Shown in pieces: positions 14,750 to 23,360 of a stretch of 64,000 nt of DNA (position 1 is its first letter; every line of letters starts with the position of its first letter). This DNA comes from Blautia sp. XA-2221 (GTDB taxonomy: Bacteria; Bacillota; Clostridia; Lachnospirales; Lachnospiraceae): positions 124,001 through 188,000 of the forward strand of contig NZ_JAJQXX010000004.1 of NCBI RefSeq assembly GCF_028767025.1. The letters are read 5' to 3'. The notes under the pieces were generated by a model, which was not told where the DNA came from, searched no databases, and was given only the letters and a program-made list of their open reading frames with translations. Position numbers and translations under genes: made by a program.

Positions 14750-16846
14750 ATGAAAAGGAAATTAAAAAACATTCTGGCAATGCTTCTGGCAGTCATGCTG
14801 ATCTTCAGCGCGACTCCTGCCACAGCATCTGCCGCAGGCAGAAAGCCAACTCCCGGAAAGGTCACTCTCACACAGATCTCCTCTCCGGCTTACAACAAAA
14901 TCAATATTAAATGGAACCGCACTTCAAATGCCACCCATTACAAAATTTATTACAAAAAGGCCGGCGCAGGCCAGTGGACATCTCTTGCCACAGTAAGCGG
15001 CAGCGCCACCAGCTATACACACACATCTTCCAAAAGCAGACCTGTTACCCCGGGACAGAAATACACCTACACAGTCAGAGGTTATAACAGCAGATACAAA
15101 ACCTACGGAAGCTATGACAGCAGAGGACTGACCACATATACAAAACCCGCCACAGTAAAGCTGAACCGCGCTTCCCTTGGTGCTGACAAAAAATCTGTGA
15201 CCGTTTCCTGGAACCGAGCTGCCGGATGTAATTATTACTGTGTTTTCCGCAAAACTCCTTCCACCGGATGGAAACGGCTGGCAAATGTCCGGGATCCCTA
15301 TACCGTCTACACAGACCGCAATCCCGTCAAAGGACAGACAAATATTTATACAGTCAGAGGCTACTACAGCCCCACAAAAACCTATGGAAATTATAATACC
15401 AGAGGACTTTCTGTAAATGTTCCGAAAACCGGGACTCCTGACAAACCGCAAAAGATCACTCCCGGCCCTGTAACTCTCAGCAAGATTTCAGCTCCGGCAT
15501 ACAATAAAATCAATATCCAGTGGAAAAAAGCCTCAAATGCCACCCACTACAAGATCTACTATAAAAAATACGGAGCCGCTTCATGGACAAACCTTGCTAC
15601 CGTAAGCGGAAATACTTCCAGCTACACCCATACTTCTTCCAGTACCAAACCTATTATCGTTGGTCAGAAGTACACCTACACTGTAAAAGCGTACAACAAC
15701 AGATACAACACAAACGGCAGATATAACAGCAAGGGACTGACTGCAAGCACCAAACTCTCCACCGTAAAGCTGAGAGGTGCTTCTCTTTCCGGGGATAAAA
15801 GATCCGTCAAAGTGTCCTGGAATCCGGTTCCCGGCTGCAATCAGTATTTCGTATACCGCAAAACTCCTTCCACCGGATGGGCACGGATTGCAACCCTGAA
15901 AAGTAATGTTACCAGCTATACTGATCAAAGACCGGTCAGCAACAACACAAATACCTATACTGTACGTGCCTATTACTCCCCAACCAAAACTCTGGGCGGA
16001 TACAATACAGCCGGTTGCTCTGTTTCTGTTCCAAGACAGGAGCCAAAACCAAGATATACCTATGATATAAAAATCATAAATACCTACAATGAATTTTATA
16101 ATATACTGGAGACGGCGCCATTTTTCTATATCAAAACAAATAATCCCAGAGCTGACAGTATCCGACTGCACTGGTCTCCTAATGCCGGATCTATCGTGGA
16201 AGAGTCTATACAACCCGGACAGTATCGGGATGTAAAAGGCACACGTGCACCCAACAGCAATATGATAAAAGTACAGGGCGGCTATATCACCCGGCGCTAT
16301 CCCCAAAAGACCGGAACCTATAACGTACAGGTTCGGGAAATAAAACCGCAATTCCTGGATAATCCATTGTATGCTGATTCCAGTCTTAATTGCTGCTATG
16401 AAACCACTGCATCTGTTCGCGTCACACTCAAAGATTACAAGAAATCTGGCGTCAACTGGATCAATGGACTGATCAAAAAATATACAAAACCAGGCATGAC
16501 CCCAAAGGAACAGTTTGAGGCGGTAATTTACGGCGAATTTGTTAACGGTTCCCGATACAGATACCCTACCACGATCCGCGGAGAAGAGGGCTATGCTACC
16601 ATGCTGAAAGAACAGGGAGCATTCTGGCAAAACCACCAACTGAATTCCTTTACCTCTCCGAACCTGATGTATGACATTGGCCAAATCATTGGTTATCCTG
16701 TAGAAATCGTATCCTACGATGTCTCCAACCCAGATCATGACTGTGTGAGAGGCCCTGATGGAAAACTCTATTCCATCTGCCCAATGGTATCCACCGGACA
16801 GATAGACAAAGAAGATATCGAGTATATTGATTTTTCCAAATATTAA
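14750..16846 (+). CDS. Secreted fibronectin-III-like repeat protein with degenerate transglutaminase-like end
   Basis: A 698-residue exported protein. The signal peptide is about 1-29 (FSATPATASAAG). Four repeats of about 95 residues alternate two types: YNKINIKWNRTSNATHYKIY...YTYTVRGYNS and KSVTVSWNRAAGCNYYCVFR...RKTPSTGW. These are fibronectin type III-like beta modules. Residues about 420-698 form a different domain whose end (SPNLMYDIGQIIGYPVEIV, then DHDCVRGPDGKLYSICP) resembles the tail of transglutaminase-like folds, but the usual Cys-containing helix is replaced by NSFTSP. The catalytic triad is therefore doubtful. The ATG at 14750 has AAGGAG seven bases upstream; the ATG at 14732 does not. 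It is paralogous to the next gene. Confidence 0.7.
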   Translation: MKRKLKNILAMLLAVMLIFSATPATASAAGRKPTPGKVTLTQISSPAYNKINIKWNRTSNATHYKIYYKKAGAGQWTSLATVSGSATSYTHTSSKSRPVTPGQKYTYTVRGYNSRYKTYGSYDSRGLTTYTKPATVKLNRASLGADKKSVTVSWNRAAGCNYYCVFRKTPSTGWKRLANVRDPYTVYTDRNPVKGQTNIYTVRGYYSPTKTYGNYNTRGLSVNVPKTGTPDKPQKITPGPVTLSKISAPAYNKINIQWKKASNATHYKIYYKKYGAASWTNLATVSGNTSSYTHTSSSTKPIIVGQKYTYTVKAYNNRYNTNGRYNSKGLTASTKLSTVKLRGASLSGDKRSVKVSWNPVPGCNQYFVYRKTPSTGWARIATLKSNVTSYTDQRPVSNNTNTYTVRAYYSPTKTLGGYNTAGCSVSVPRQEPKPRYTYDIKIINTYNEFYNILETAPFFYIKTNNPRADSIRLHWSPNAGSIVEESIQPGQYRDVKGTRAPNSNMIKVQGGYITRRYPQKTGTYNVQVREIKPQFLDNPLYADSSLNCCYETTASVRVTLKDYKKSGVNWINGLIKKYTKPGMTPKEQFEAVIYGEFVNGSRYRYPTTIRGEEGYATMLKEQGAFWQNHQLNSFTSPNLMYDIGQIIGYPVEIVSYDVSNPDHDCVRGPDGKLYSICPMVSTGQIDKEDIEYIDFSKY

Positions 16847-16865
16847 CAAGGAGGATTTTATAAAG

Positions 16866-18689
16866 ATGAGAATAAAATCAAACAGTCTTCTGGCTGTACT
16901 TATGGCAGTCATGCTGATCCTTGGCTTAACTCCATCCACAGCCTTTGCCGCAGACCAAAAGGCAACTCCCGGAACGGTTACTCTCACCGGAATCTCCGCC
17001 CCAACATACAACAAGATCAATATCCGGTGGAATCGTACTTCCAATGCCACCCACTACAAAATCTATTATAAAAAAACCGGTTCAAGCCAATGGACAGGAC
17101 TTGCCACTGTAAGCGGCAATACCACAAGCTATACCCATACTTCATCCAAAACCAGGCCCATTGTGGTAGGACAGAAATATACCTACACAGTCAAGGGCTA
17201 CAACAGCAAATATAATACAAACGGACATTATAATGCCAGGGGACTGACCGTACAGACAAAACCCTCTACGGTTCAGCTTTCCCGAGCCACCCTTGCTTCC
17301 AACAAACAGTCTGTTACGGTTTCATGGAACCGGGCTTCCGGCTGTAATTATTACTGTGTTTTCCGCAAAACTCCTTCCACAGGATGGAAACGCCTTGCAA
17401 ACCTCCGAAGCCCTCAGACCTCCTATATTGACAGAAATCCGGTCAAAGGACAAAGAAATATTTACACGGTACGCAGTTATTACAGCCCCACCAGAATGTA
17501 CGGCAATTATAATCCCAGCGGAATTTCAGTAAACGTGCCCTCATCCGGCAGCACCGGTTCCCAAAGACTTACACCGGGCACAGTAACCTTATCCAAAATT
17601 TCCGCTCCGGCTTATAATAAGATCAACATTCAATGGAAGCCTGCTTCCAATGCCACCCACTACAAGATCTACTATAAGAAATCTGCCAGCAGTCAGTGGA
17701 TAGGACTGGCTACAGTAAGCGGAAATACCACCAGCTACACCCATACCAATTCCAACAAAACGCCTATTATACCAGGACAGAAATATACTTACACGGTTAA
17801 AGGTTATAACAGCAAATATAATACAAACGGCCCATATAACAGCAAAGGACTGACTATAAGCACGAAACTTGATACAGTAAAACTGAAAAACGCTGTGCTT
17901 TCCAAAGACCAGAAATCTGTAACTGTTTCATGGAATGGACTCCCGGGAAACGGCTTCTACTACATATACCGCAAAACTCCTTCCACCGGCTGGAAACAGA
18001 TTGGATTGACAGACTATAGGTTCAACAGCTATGTGGATAAAAACCCAATAAAGGGACAGAAAAACATTTACACAGTCCGCGCTTATGTTGTTTTTTCAAA
18101 TACCTACGGCGGCTATGATCCAAAAGGCGTATCGGTGAACGTACCTTCAAAACCCACGCCGCATAAACACAGCTATACTTCTTCCATTACCAGACAGCCA
18201 ACCTGCAGTAAAGAAGGTGTCCGTACCTATAAATGCTCCTGCGGTCACAGCTACACAAAATCCATTCCTGCTACGCGAAAACATGTCTGGGAGGATCTGG
18301 GATCAGATGTAAGGTTGGACTGGAGTGGTTCTCTACAGGAAAACACTGGCCCTACCCAAAACGCGTTTAAAGTTTCTGCGGCAAATTTCTGTACCGGATG
18401 CGGATATTACTATGGCACAGGAATTAATGACAACTTTGATATCCGGTATTTTGACCATTTAGACAACCCTAACTCAGAACATTGTCTGGGCGGTTATACC
18501 TTACTCCATATATATGAAATTCATCACCTTCTTGAGTGTAGAAACTGTAATATAAGTAAATGTGGGAAATTTTCCCATTATCAATATACTTTCACATGGT
18601 ACGGACATAACGATAAAATCAAGCTGGAAGACTGGCAGATCAAAGAACTGGGACTGCCCCTTGACGGCACTGTAAAAGTAACTCTTTAA
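16866..18689 (+). CDS. Secreted fibronectin-III-like repeat protein with Cys-rich C-terminus
   Basis: A 607-residue exported protein. The signal peptide is about 1-28 (GLTPSTAFA-A). Its four beta repeats are the same pair of types as in the preceding gene, with identical stretches such as RKTPSTGWKRLAN. After them comes a HKHSYTSSITRQPTCSKEG...YKCSCGHSYTKSIPATRKH module. This Cys-containing repeat is common at the ends of clostridial surface proteins. A further Cys-rich region follows (FCTGCGYYYG, LLECRNCNISKCG) that could bind a metal. No LPxTG or SLH anchor. AAGGAGG lies 11 bases before the ATG; the frame from 16827 would overlap the previous gene. It probably arose by duplication from the neighbour with exchange of the C-terminal module. 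Confidence 0.7.
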   Translation: MRIKSNSLLAVLMAVMLILGLTPSTAFAADQKATPGTVTLTGISAPTYNKINIRWNRTSNATHYKIYYKKTGSSQWTGLATVSGNTTSYTHTSSKTRPIVVGQKYTYTVKGYNSKYNTNGHYNARGLTVQTKPSTVQLSRATLASNKQSVTVSWNRASGCNYYCVFRKTPSTGWKRLANLRSPQTSYIDRNPVKGQRNIYTVRSYYSPTRMYGNYNPSGISVNVPSSGSTGSQRLTPGTVTLSKISAPAYNKINIQWKPASNATHYKIYYKKSASSQWIGLATVSGNTTSYTHTNSNKTPIIPGQKYTYTVKGYNSKYNTNGPYNSKGLTISTKLDTVKLKNAVLSKDQKSVTVSWNGLPGNGFYYIYRKTPSTGWKQIGLTDYRFNSYVDKNPIKGQKNIYTVRAYVVFSNTYGGYDPKGVSVNVPSKPTPHKHSYTSSITRQPTCSKEGVRTYKCSCGHSYTKSIPATRKHVWEDLGSDVRLDWSGSLQENTGPTQNAFKVSAANFCTGCGYYYGTGINDNFDIRYFDHLDNPNSEHCLGGYTLLHIYEIHHLLECRNCNISKCGKFSHYQYTFTWYGHNDKIKLEDWQIKELGLPLDGTVKVTL

Positions 18690-18766
18690 TAAAAACAGTT
18701 TTTAATACAGTCTGTAAGAGGACTCTCAGTCCGACAGCAAAAATAATCCTGAGTATTTTGCGGTTA
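18690..18766. terminator. Weak bidirectional hairpin region between convergent genes
   Basis: CTGT-GGACT / AGTCC-ACAG arms (about 18711-18739) form an imperfect hairpin. On the minus strand it is followed by TTTTTATT. It may end transcription of spmB, and less certainly of the repeat protein. Confidence 0.35.
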
Positions 18767-19294
18767 CTACATCACACAAGTAACAATCCACACCGAAGCT
18801 GCCATCCCGGCCAACGTAGCAACAAGCGCGCCGGTCAGTGTATATCTTGTTTTCTGTATGCCTACAGAGCCAAAATATACGCTCATGCAGTAAAAAACAC
18901 TTTCTGTGGAGCTGAGCATCAGACCTGCCATCAGCCCCACAGGAGAATCTGTCCCAAATTCCTTAAAAATGTCCAGAAGCAGCCCTGTTGCTGCGCTGGA
19001 CGAAAACAGTCTTACAATTCCAAGAGGAACGATCTGCGGCGGAATACCCGCCGCAGAAGTTACCTTTCCCAGTATTTCTCCCAGAAAATCAAGAAAACCA
19101 GAAGCTCTGAGAACTCCCACTGCAGTCATAAGGCCGATCAGTACAGGAATCAGACCTTTTACTGTTTTCAGCCCCTCTTTTGCCCCTTCCAGAAAGTCAC
19201 TGTATATATCTCTTTTAGAAAGAAGTCCATGTCCCACCACATAAAACAAAAGAAAAGGTATCATAAACCCGGAAATATAGGAAATAAGCTTCAT
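18767..19294 (-). CDS. spmB: Spore maturation protein B
   Basis: A 175-residue polytopic membrane protein of the nucleoside-recognition (Gate) family. SpmA and SpmB are needed for core dehydration and heat resistance of spores. Typical parts are GLIPVLIGLMTAVGVLRASG near residues 47-66, PQIVPLGIVRLFSSSAATG and LMLSSTESVFYCMSVYFGSV. GGAG precedes the ATG at good spacing. In most clostridia and bacilli spmA and spmB are adjacent; here spmA is 3.5 kb away on the same strand, with five other genes in between. Confidence 0.92.
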   Translation of the reverse strand: MKLISYISGFMIPFLLFYVVGHGLLSKRDIYSDFLEGAKEGLKTVKGLIPVLIGLMTAVGVLRASGFLDFLGEILGKVTSAAGIPPQIVPLGIVRLFSSSAATGLLLDIFKEFGTDSPVGLMAGLMLSSTESVFYCMSVYFGSVGIQKTRYTLTGALVATLAGMAASVWIVTCVM

Positions 19295-19379
19295 GAAATC
19301 TCCATTTTTCTGTTTATGATACCTTATGAAATATGTCCTCTCTTTATGTACGACAAGATTTCGTCACATGATTTTTAAT

Positions 19380-19442
19380 GATAAACGATAAATTTTTATT
19401 GACATTCACAAATCACTTTGATATATTGAAATTAACGATAAA
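19380..19442 (+). promoter_or_regulatory. Promoter of the DUF2975/XRE operon with flanking GATAAA repeats
   Basis: TTGACA (19399-19404), 17 bases, TATATT (19422-19427) is a strong sigma-A promoter. ACGATAAA occurs at 19385-19392 and again exactly 50 bases on at 19435-19442, with a further GATAAA at 19380-19385. Direct repeats on both sides of the promoter suggest autoregulation by the XRE protein at the operon's end. Confidence 0.7.
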
Positions 19443-19493
19443 CATTAAATCTTATATGATATTCATAATATTTCGTGCAAAGGAGGAATGTAT

Positions 19494-20135
19494 ATGGAAA
19501 ACTCTGCTATCCAAAAGATCAACAAACTGGGACGTATCGGAGTAATCGTCATCCGGGTGATAAAGGTAATTTCTGTTTTTATACTTGCCGTATTTCTCAT
19601 CGGACTTTTTACCTGGGGCTATATTCCCAAAGGGCACATCACACTCAATTATTTTGAAAAGGTAGTGGTTGAAACAGGCCCGGAGCTTGATTCACTGGAT
19701 CTACGCAACATTAAGATGAACAACGTTATTCTGGATCATTCTGAAGAAACTGAAAACGGCCGCCGTTACTGGGGCGAACAGCAAAATTACTCTCTGGATG
19801 ATCCCGCAATGGTCATGCTTTTGTACGTGATATGCTTTGCAGTCTTTTATGTCATCCTGCGCTACGGCGGAAAACTGTGCAAAGCGTTCCGTACCTGCCG
19901 CTCCCCCTTTGATCCTGAAGTAATCAGCAATATGAAAAAACTGGAAATTGCCATGATTCCATGGGCTCTGATATCTATCTTTACAGATACCTTCGCCACA
20001 GTATTACTTATGAAAGGCAGACCTTCCCTGACTGTGAACATCAATCTTCTCCTGCCCATTTTTATACTGTATACTCTGCTGTTTATTTTCCAGTATGGCG
20101 CACAGCTTCAGCAGGAATCTGACGAAACAATTTAA
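19494..20135 (+). CDS. DUF2975 membrane protein
   Basis: A 213-residue integral membrane protein with four hydrophobic segments: VIRVIKVISVFILAVFLIGL, PAMVMLLYVICFAVFYVIL, IAMIPWALISIF and INLLLPIFILYTLLFIFQYG. The ending FQYGAQLQQESDETI is typical of DUF2975 proteins, which are regularly encoded beside a small XRE regulator (YoaS-YozG pairs). The ATG at 19494 is chosen because AAAGGAGG is seven bases upstream; the ATG at 19488 directly abuts the ribosome site. First gene of a three-gene operon. Role unknown. Confidence 0.8.
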   Translation: MENSAIQKINKLGRIGVIVIRVIKVISVFILAVFLIGLFTWGYIPKGHITLNYFEKVVVETGPELDSLDLRNIKMNNVILDHSEETENGRRYWGEQQNYSLDDPAMVMLLYVICFAVFYVILRYGGKLCKAFRTCRSPFDPEVISNMKKLEIAMIPWALISIFTDTFATVLLMKGRPSLTVNINLLLPIFILYTLLFIFQYGAQLQQESDETI

Positions 20136-20154
20136 CAGAAAGGATCTGACTTCT

Positions 20155-20784
20155 ATGAATAAAATAATTTTTTCAGAAAAAACTTCCCTCTCACTGAAAA
20201 ACAAATCCTTAACCACCTGTCAATATGCCGCTGTTTTTCTGAAAGGGATTTTGCTGTTTCTTCTTTTGGCTATGTTTTATTTAATCCTGCTCCCTGTTCT
20301 GGCAAAAGCAGGACTGGTTCCCTTCCACTATGAGTATACAGACAATTATCACCAGTTTTTTACCTGGTCAGATGCATGGTGTACAGGATTCTCCCTGCCC
20401 TCTGATCTATCAGGCCAGATTGCAGATCCTCTGAATAGCTATCTGATTTATGGTATTCTTGAAAGTATCCTGACCCTTCTTCCTGTTATGATCGTTCTTC
20501 TTTTTGTAAAACGGATCCTGGACAGAACCCTGAAGGAACACACACCATTTACTCGAAAAACGGAAAAAGATCTGCGGGTCATTTCATGGATTCTGATCAT
20601 CATGGCTCTGTTTAAAAATACTTTGTATTACAGCCTGATCGAAAAGTTTCTCTTCGATTCTGTCTTTTTCCGCTTTCCGGATATCAGCGGTGAAATTTTG
20701 GTAATGGGAATCCTTGCCCTGATCCTTTCAGAAATTTTCCGGTATGGTATTGATCTTCAGGATGAAGCTGATATGACAATATAA
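20155..20784 (+). CDS. Second DUF2975 membrane protein
   Basis: A 209-residue paralog of the preceding gene with about four membrane segments (GILLFLLLAMFYLILLPVL, ILESILTLLPVMIVLLFV, ISWILIIMALFKNTLYY, EILVMGILALILSEIF). It has the same kind of ending, FRYGIDLQDEADMTI. Its ATG at 20155 follows AGAAAGGA; the longer frame from 20095 lies inside the previous gene. It sits 19 bases after that gene and 12 bases before the regulator. Two DUF2975 copies with one regulator suggest a heteromeric membrane complex, which is inference. Confidence 0.75.
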   Translation: MNKIIFSEKTSLSLKNKSLTTCQYAAVFLKGILLFLLLAMFYLILLPVLAKAGLVPFHYEYTDNYHQFFTWSDAWCTGFSLPSDLSGQIADPLNSYLIYGILESILTLLPVMIVLLFVKRILDRTLKEHTPFTRKTEKDLRVISWILIIMALFKNTLYYSLIEKFLFDSVFFRFPDISGEILVMGILALILSEIFRYGIDLQDEADMTI

Positions 20785-20796
20785 GGAGATGGAAAA

Positions 20797-21012
20797 ATGG
20801 CAATTATTTTAAGACTTGACCGGGTGATGGCAGACCGGAAAATTTCTCTGAACGAGCTGGCAGAACGGGTCGGCATCTCCAACGTTAATCTTTCCAATCT
20901 GAAAACCGGAAAGGTTCGTGCAATACGCTTTTCCACCCTGAATGCCATATGCAGGGAGCTTGACTGCCAGCCGGGAGATATTCTTGAATTCTCTCCGGAT
21001 GACCCTTCCTGA
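20797..21012 (+). CDS. YozG-like XRE regulator
   Basis: A 71-residue Cro/C1 helix-turn-helix protein (MAIILRLDRVMADRKISLNE, LAERVGISNVNLSNLKTGK, then AICRELDCQPGDILEF). The family partner of DUF2975 membrane proteins. AAGGAG precedes the ATG. The GATAAA repeats at 19380-19442 are its likely operators. It is followed by a strong terminator. It differs in sequence from the other XRE protein at 9288 but has the same size and fold. Confidence 0.9.
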   Translation: MAIILRLDRVMADRKISLNELAERVGISNVNLSNLKTGKVRAIRFSTLNAICRELDCQPGDILEFSPDDPS

Positions 21013-21043
21013 CTTTCCCTGTTCTGTCGTTTAAACTCATAAT

Positions 21044-21083
21044 AAAACTTCCCGGAAATCACCTGCTTCCGGGAAGTTTTTTA
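21044..21083. terminator. Bidirectional intrinsic terminator
   Basis: AACTTCCCGGAA (21046-21057) and TTCCGGGAAGTT (21067-21078) form a perfect 12-bp stem with TTTTTT-type runs on both sides. It ends the DUF2975/XRE operon and, on the other strand, the MATE gene. Confidence 0.9.
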
Positions 21084-21180
21084 TCTGTAGTATTTTTCTG
21101 AATCTGGAAAAGAAACAGTAAATCAATCTCTTCTTTACCTTCCCATGTTTTCATGGGACAGGTCATTTCCGTATAAATAT

Positions 21181-22509
21181 TCAGGCTTTTTCTGTACCTG
21201 GTTTCCTTCCTGCACTCTTTAACAGAACACATACTGCAAATATTGTCACTATCCCCTCTGTTACAGGGTAGGACAGCCATACGCCCTGCATTTCAAACAC
21301 TGCTGAAAGAATAAAGGCAGCAGGAATGATCACAACCAGCCCCCTCAATACAGAGATCATCTGAGCCGGAAGCGCCCGTTCCGTAGAGGTAAAAAACATG
21401 GCCGAAACAATATTAAAGCCCACAAATGGCACAGCCAGGAAGTAAAGCTTCAGCCCCTCTTCCGCAATCTTCTGAAGCTGCATATCGTTTTCGCTGTTAA
21501 AGACAGATGTGATCGGCGATGCGAACAGGAACACGATTCCGTAGATTACCGCAGCTGTTCCCAGAAGGGCTATAACGGCATAACGAAATATTTTTCCTGT
21601 ATTTTCCGCATCTCCGCTTCCGTAAGAGCGGCTGGCAATAGGCTGCATTCCCTGGGCGATTCCGGTAAACATGGATGTTACCACAAGAGAAATATTTGTT
21701 ACCACTCCATAGGCAGCCACACCCAGATTTCCACGGATTCCCAGAATAATAAAGTTAAATACAATAATCACAATACCGGAGGCCAGCTCTGAAATAAAGG
21801 ATGGTATACCCAGTGAAAAGGTGGTTCCCGTTAATCTGATATCCGGCTTTGCAGGACTGAAATGGAAGTTATTTTTTCTGCTTATCCAGTGTTTCGACAG
21901 CACGCCGACACTGATCACAGGAGCCAGTCCTGTGGCAAAAACAGCGCCGAAAATTCCCATTTTCATTGGAAAAATAAACACATAATCCAGTATGATGTTT
22001 GCAAAGCTTCCTGTCAGCATCGCTGTCATTGCAAGTCCCGGATTCCCGTCATTACGGACAAAACACAAAAGAAAATCATTTGTCATAAACGCAGGCGCAA
22101 ACAAAAGAACTACCATAAGGTATGTTTTTGTCATTTCAAAAATTTCCCCGTCAGCGCCAAGAAGAGACGTGATATTTCCGGAAAAGCCAAGTCCCATAAG
22201 GACAAAGATCAAGGCAAAGATTCCAACCAGATACGCGGTATTCGTAAAGATCCTGTTGCCCTCCTGTTCCATTTTCTGCCCCCGGAAAATAGAGTATTTT
22301 GTGGCGCCTCCCATTCCCAGCATCATACCGCAGCCGTGTACAAAGCTGTACACGGGAATAGCAATATTCAGGGCAGCCAGACCGTCAGAGCCCAGTCCTC
22401 TGGCAATAAAAAAGGTATCTGCCAGAATATAACAGGACAGCCCGATCATTCCCAGAACATTCAGGCTGGTATATCGCATAAATTCTCCCAGACATGATGT
22501 TTTTTTCAT
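21181..22509 (-). CDS. MATE-family efflux transporter
   Basis: A 442-residue polytopic protein with the twelve-helix MATE layout. Features are SCYILADTFFIARGLGSDGLAALNIAIPVY near the start, GMMLGMGGATKYS and IAQGMQPIASRSYGSGD in the second half. It exchanges cations for toxic cations or drugs across the membrane. The ATG at 22509 is chosen because CAGGAGGGAAT precedes it; the frame start at 22569 falls within the leader RNA. It is preceded by a structured leader with its own promoter and a terminator hairpin (22561-22648). If the leader is a guanidine-IV riboswitch, the exporter may handle guanidine-type compounds. It lies between spmB and spmA. Confidence 0.9.
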   Translation of the reverse strand: MKKTSCLGEFMRYTSLNVLGMIGLSCYILADTFFIARGLGSDGLAALNIAIPVYSFVHGCGMMLGMGGATKYSIFRGQKMEQEGNRIFTNTAYLVGIFALIFVLMGLGFSGNITSLLGADGEIFEMTKTYLMVVLLFAPAFMTNDFLLCFVRNDGNPGLAMTAMLTGSFANIILDYVFIFPMKMGIFGAVFATGLAPVISVGVLSKHWISRKNNFHFSPAKPDIRLTGTTFSLGIPSFISELASGIVIIVFNFIILGIRGNLGVAAYGVVTNISLVVTSMFTGIAQGMQPIASRSYGSGDAENTGKIFRYAVIALLGTAAVIYGIVFLFASPITSVFNSENDMQLQKIAEEGLKLYFLAVPFVGFNIVSAMFFTSTERALPAQMISVLRGLVVIIPAAFILSAVFEMQGVWLSYPVTEGIVTIFAVCVLLKSAGRKPGTEKA

Positions 22510-22560
22510 ATTCCCTCCTGTTGTTTTTATATTTCCCCCTGTTTCCAACACACCTGGCCG

Positions 22561-22650
22561 GCAAAACAAAAACGCCAGTATTTTCGCTTTCTAAGACCTA
22601 CGGCGAAAAAACTGACGTCTTTATCCTCTTACCCGGTGGCAGAGGGATCG
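22561..22650 (-). promoter_or_regulatory. Structured leader of the MATE gene, candidate guanidine-IV (mepA) riboswitch
   Basis: On the minus strand the transcript first forms a small hairpin, CCTCT / AGAGG with a conserved-looking loop GCCACCGGGTA (22625-22645, extended by AUC/GAU pairs). A long hairpin follows: ACGTCAGTTTTTTCGC (22603-22618) with its near-complement at 22572-22587, then TTTTTGTTTTG. That second hairpin is a textbook terminator. A two-hairpin leader before a MATE gene in Clostridia is the setting of the mepA motif, now called guanidine-IV. The class assignment is inference, since the consensus could not be checked; the attenuator is directly visible. Confidence 0.5.
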
Positions 22651-22674
22651 TTTCTTTTATTTAATCTGAATGGT

Positions 22675-22703
22675 ATGATATCACATCCCAGGAGACCGGT
22701 CAA
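22675..22703 (-). promoter_or_regulatory. Promoter of the MATE leader
   Basis: Minus-strand TTGACC (22698-22703), 17 bases, TATCAT (22675-22680). It places the transcript start near 22668, about 20 bases before the first leader hairpin. Confidence 0.7.
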
Positions 22704-22748
22704 GTATTAACTCTCTGTGGGCAAAATACACAGAAAGGCTTCAGCCAC

Positions 22749-23360
22749 TCACCTTCTGCTTCTGTCCATGATCTTACAGAACACCACCGCCACCGCTGTG
22801 CTCACTGCTGTAGCCAGTATAGCCGGGCCCACAATAGCAGCCGGATCAGCGCTTCCGTATTTTGTTCTGTATGCGATCATATTTAGCGGGATCAGCTGAA
22901 GAGAAGAAACGTTTATGATCATAAAGGTACACATGGCAGAACTTGCTGTACGTGGACTGCGTCTTCCTGTTTTTCCATATCTTCTGCACTCCTCCTTATT
23001 CAGACGGTCCAGTTCCTCCATTGCTTTTAGTCCTGCGCTGGTGCTTGCCCAGGAAATCCCAAAAAGATTTGATAAAAAATTCAGAGAAATATAATGACAG
23101 GCCGGGGAATCCGGTTCCAGACCGGGAAACAGAAATTTAAGAACAGGCCTCATCCTTCCTGCAAGCTGCGACACCAGCCCGGCATTTTCCGCAATTTTCA
23201 TGATACCTGTCCACATGGCTGTAATTCCTGCCATTGTAATACAAAGGCTCACCGCCTCCCCTGCTGAGGAAACAACTGCTTCTGTTACAGCCTGAAGATT
23301 TCCTGCAAAAGCGCCGTACAAAACGCCAATAAGTATCATTCCGCCCCATAAATATGTCAT
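22749..23360 (-). CDS. spmA: Spore maturation protein A
   Basis: A 203-residue membrane protein of the Gate/nucleoside-recognition family. Typical SpmA features are MTYLWGGMILIGVLYGAFAG at the N-terminus, ITMAGITAMWTGIMKIAENA, and the motif HYISLNFLSNLFGISWASTS followed by AGLKAMEELD. The ATG at 23360 has CGGAGG upstream; the frame from 23423 would add 21 untypical residues. It works with SpmB in spore core dehydration, yet spmB lies 3.5 kb downstream. The MATE promoter begins only 45 bases after this gene's stop. Confidence 0.92.
   Translation of the reverse strand: MTYLWGGMILIGVLYGAFAGNLQAVTEAVVSSAGEAVSLCITMAGITAMWTGIMKIAENAGLVSQLAGRMRPVLKFLFPGLEPDSPACHYISLNFLSNLFGISWASTSAGLKAMEELDRLNKEECRRYGKTGRRSPRTASSAMCTFMIINVSSLQLIPLNMIAYRTKYGSADPAAIVGPAILATAVSTAVAVVFCKIMDRSRR

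Noticed and set aside
15581-17050. 489-codon minus-strand frame opposite the fibronectin-like genes
   Set aside because: It spans two plus-strand genes and their ribosome site, and mirrors their repeats; no start signal.
12732-18689. Repeated DNA suggestive of a CRISPR or satellite array
   Set aside because: Repeats are in frame within coding sequence and encode protein modules; there are no equal short spacers.
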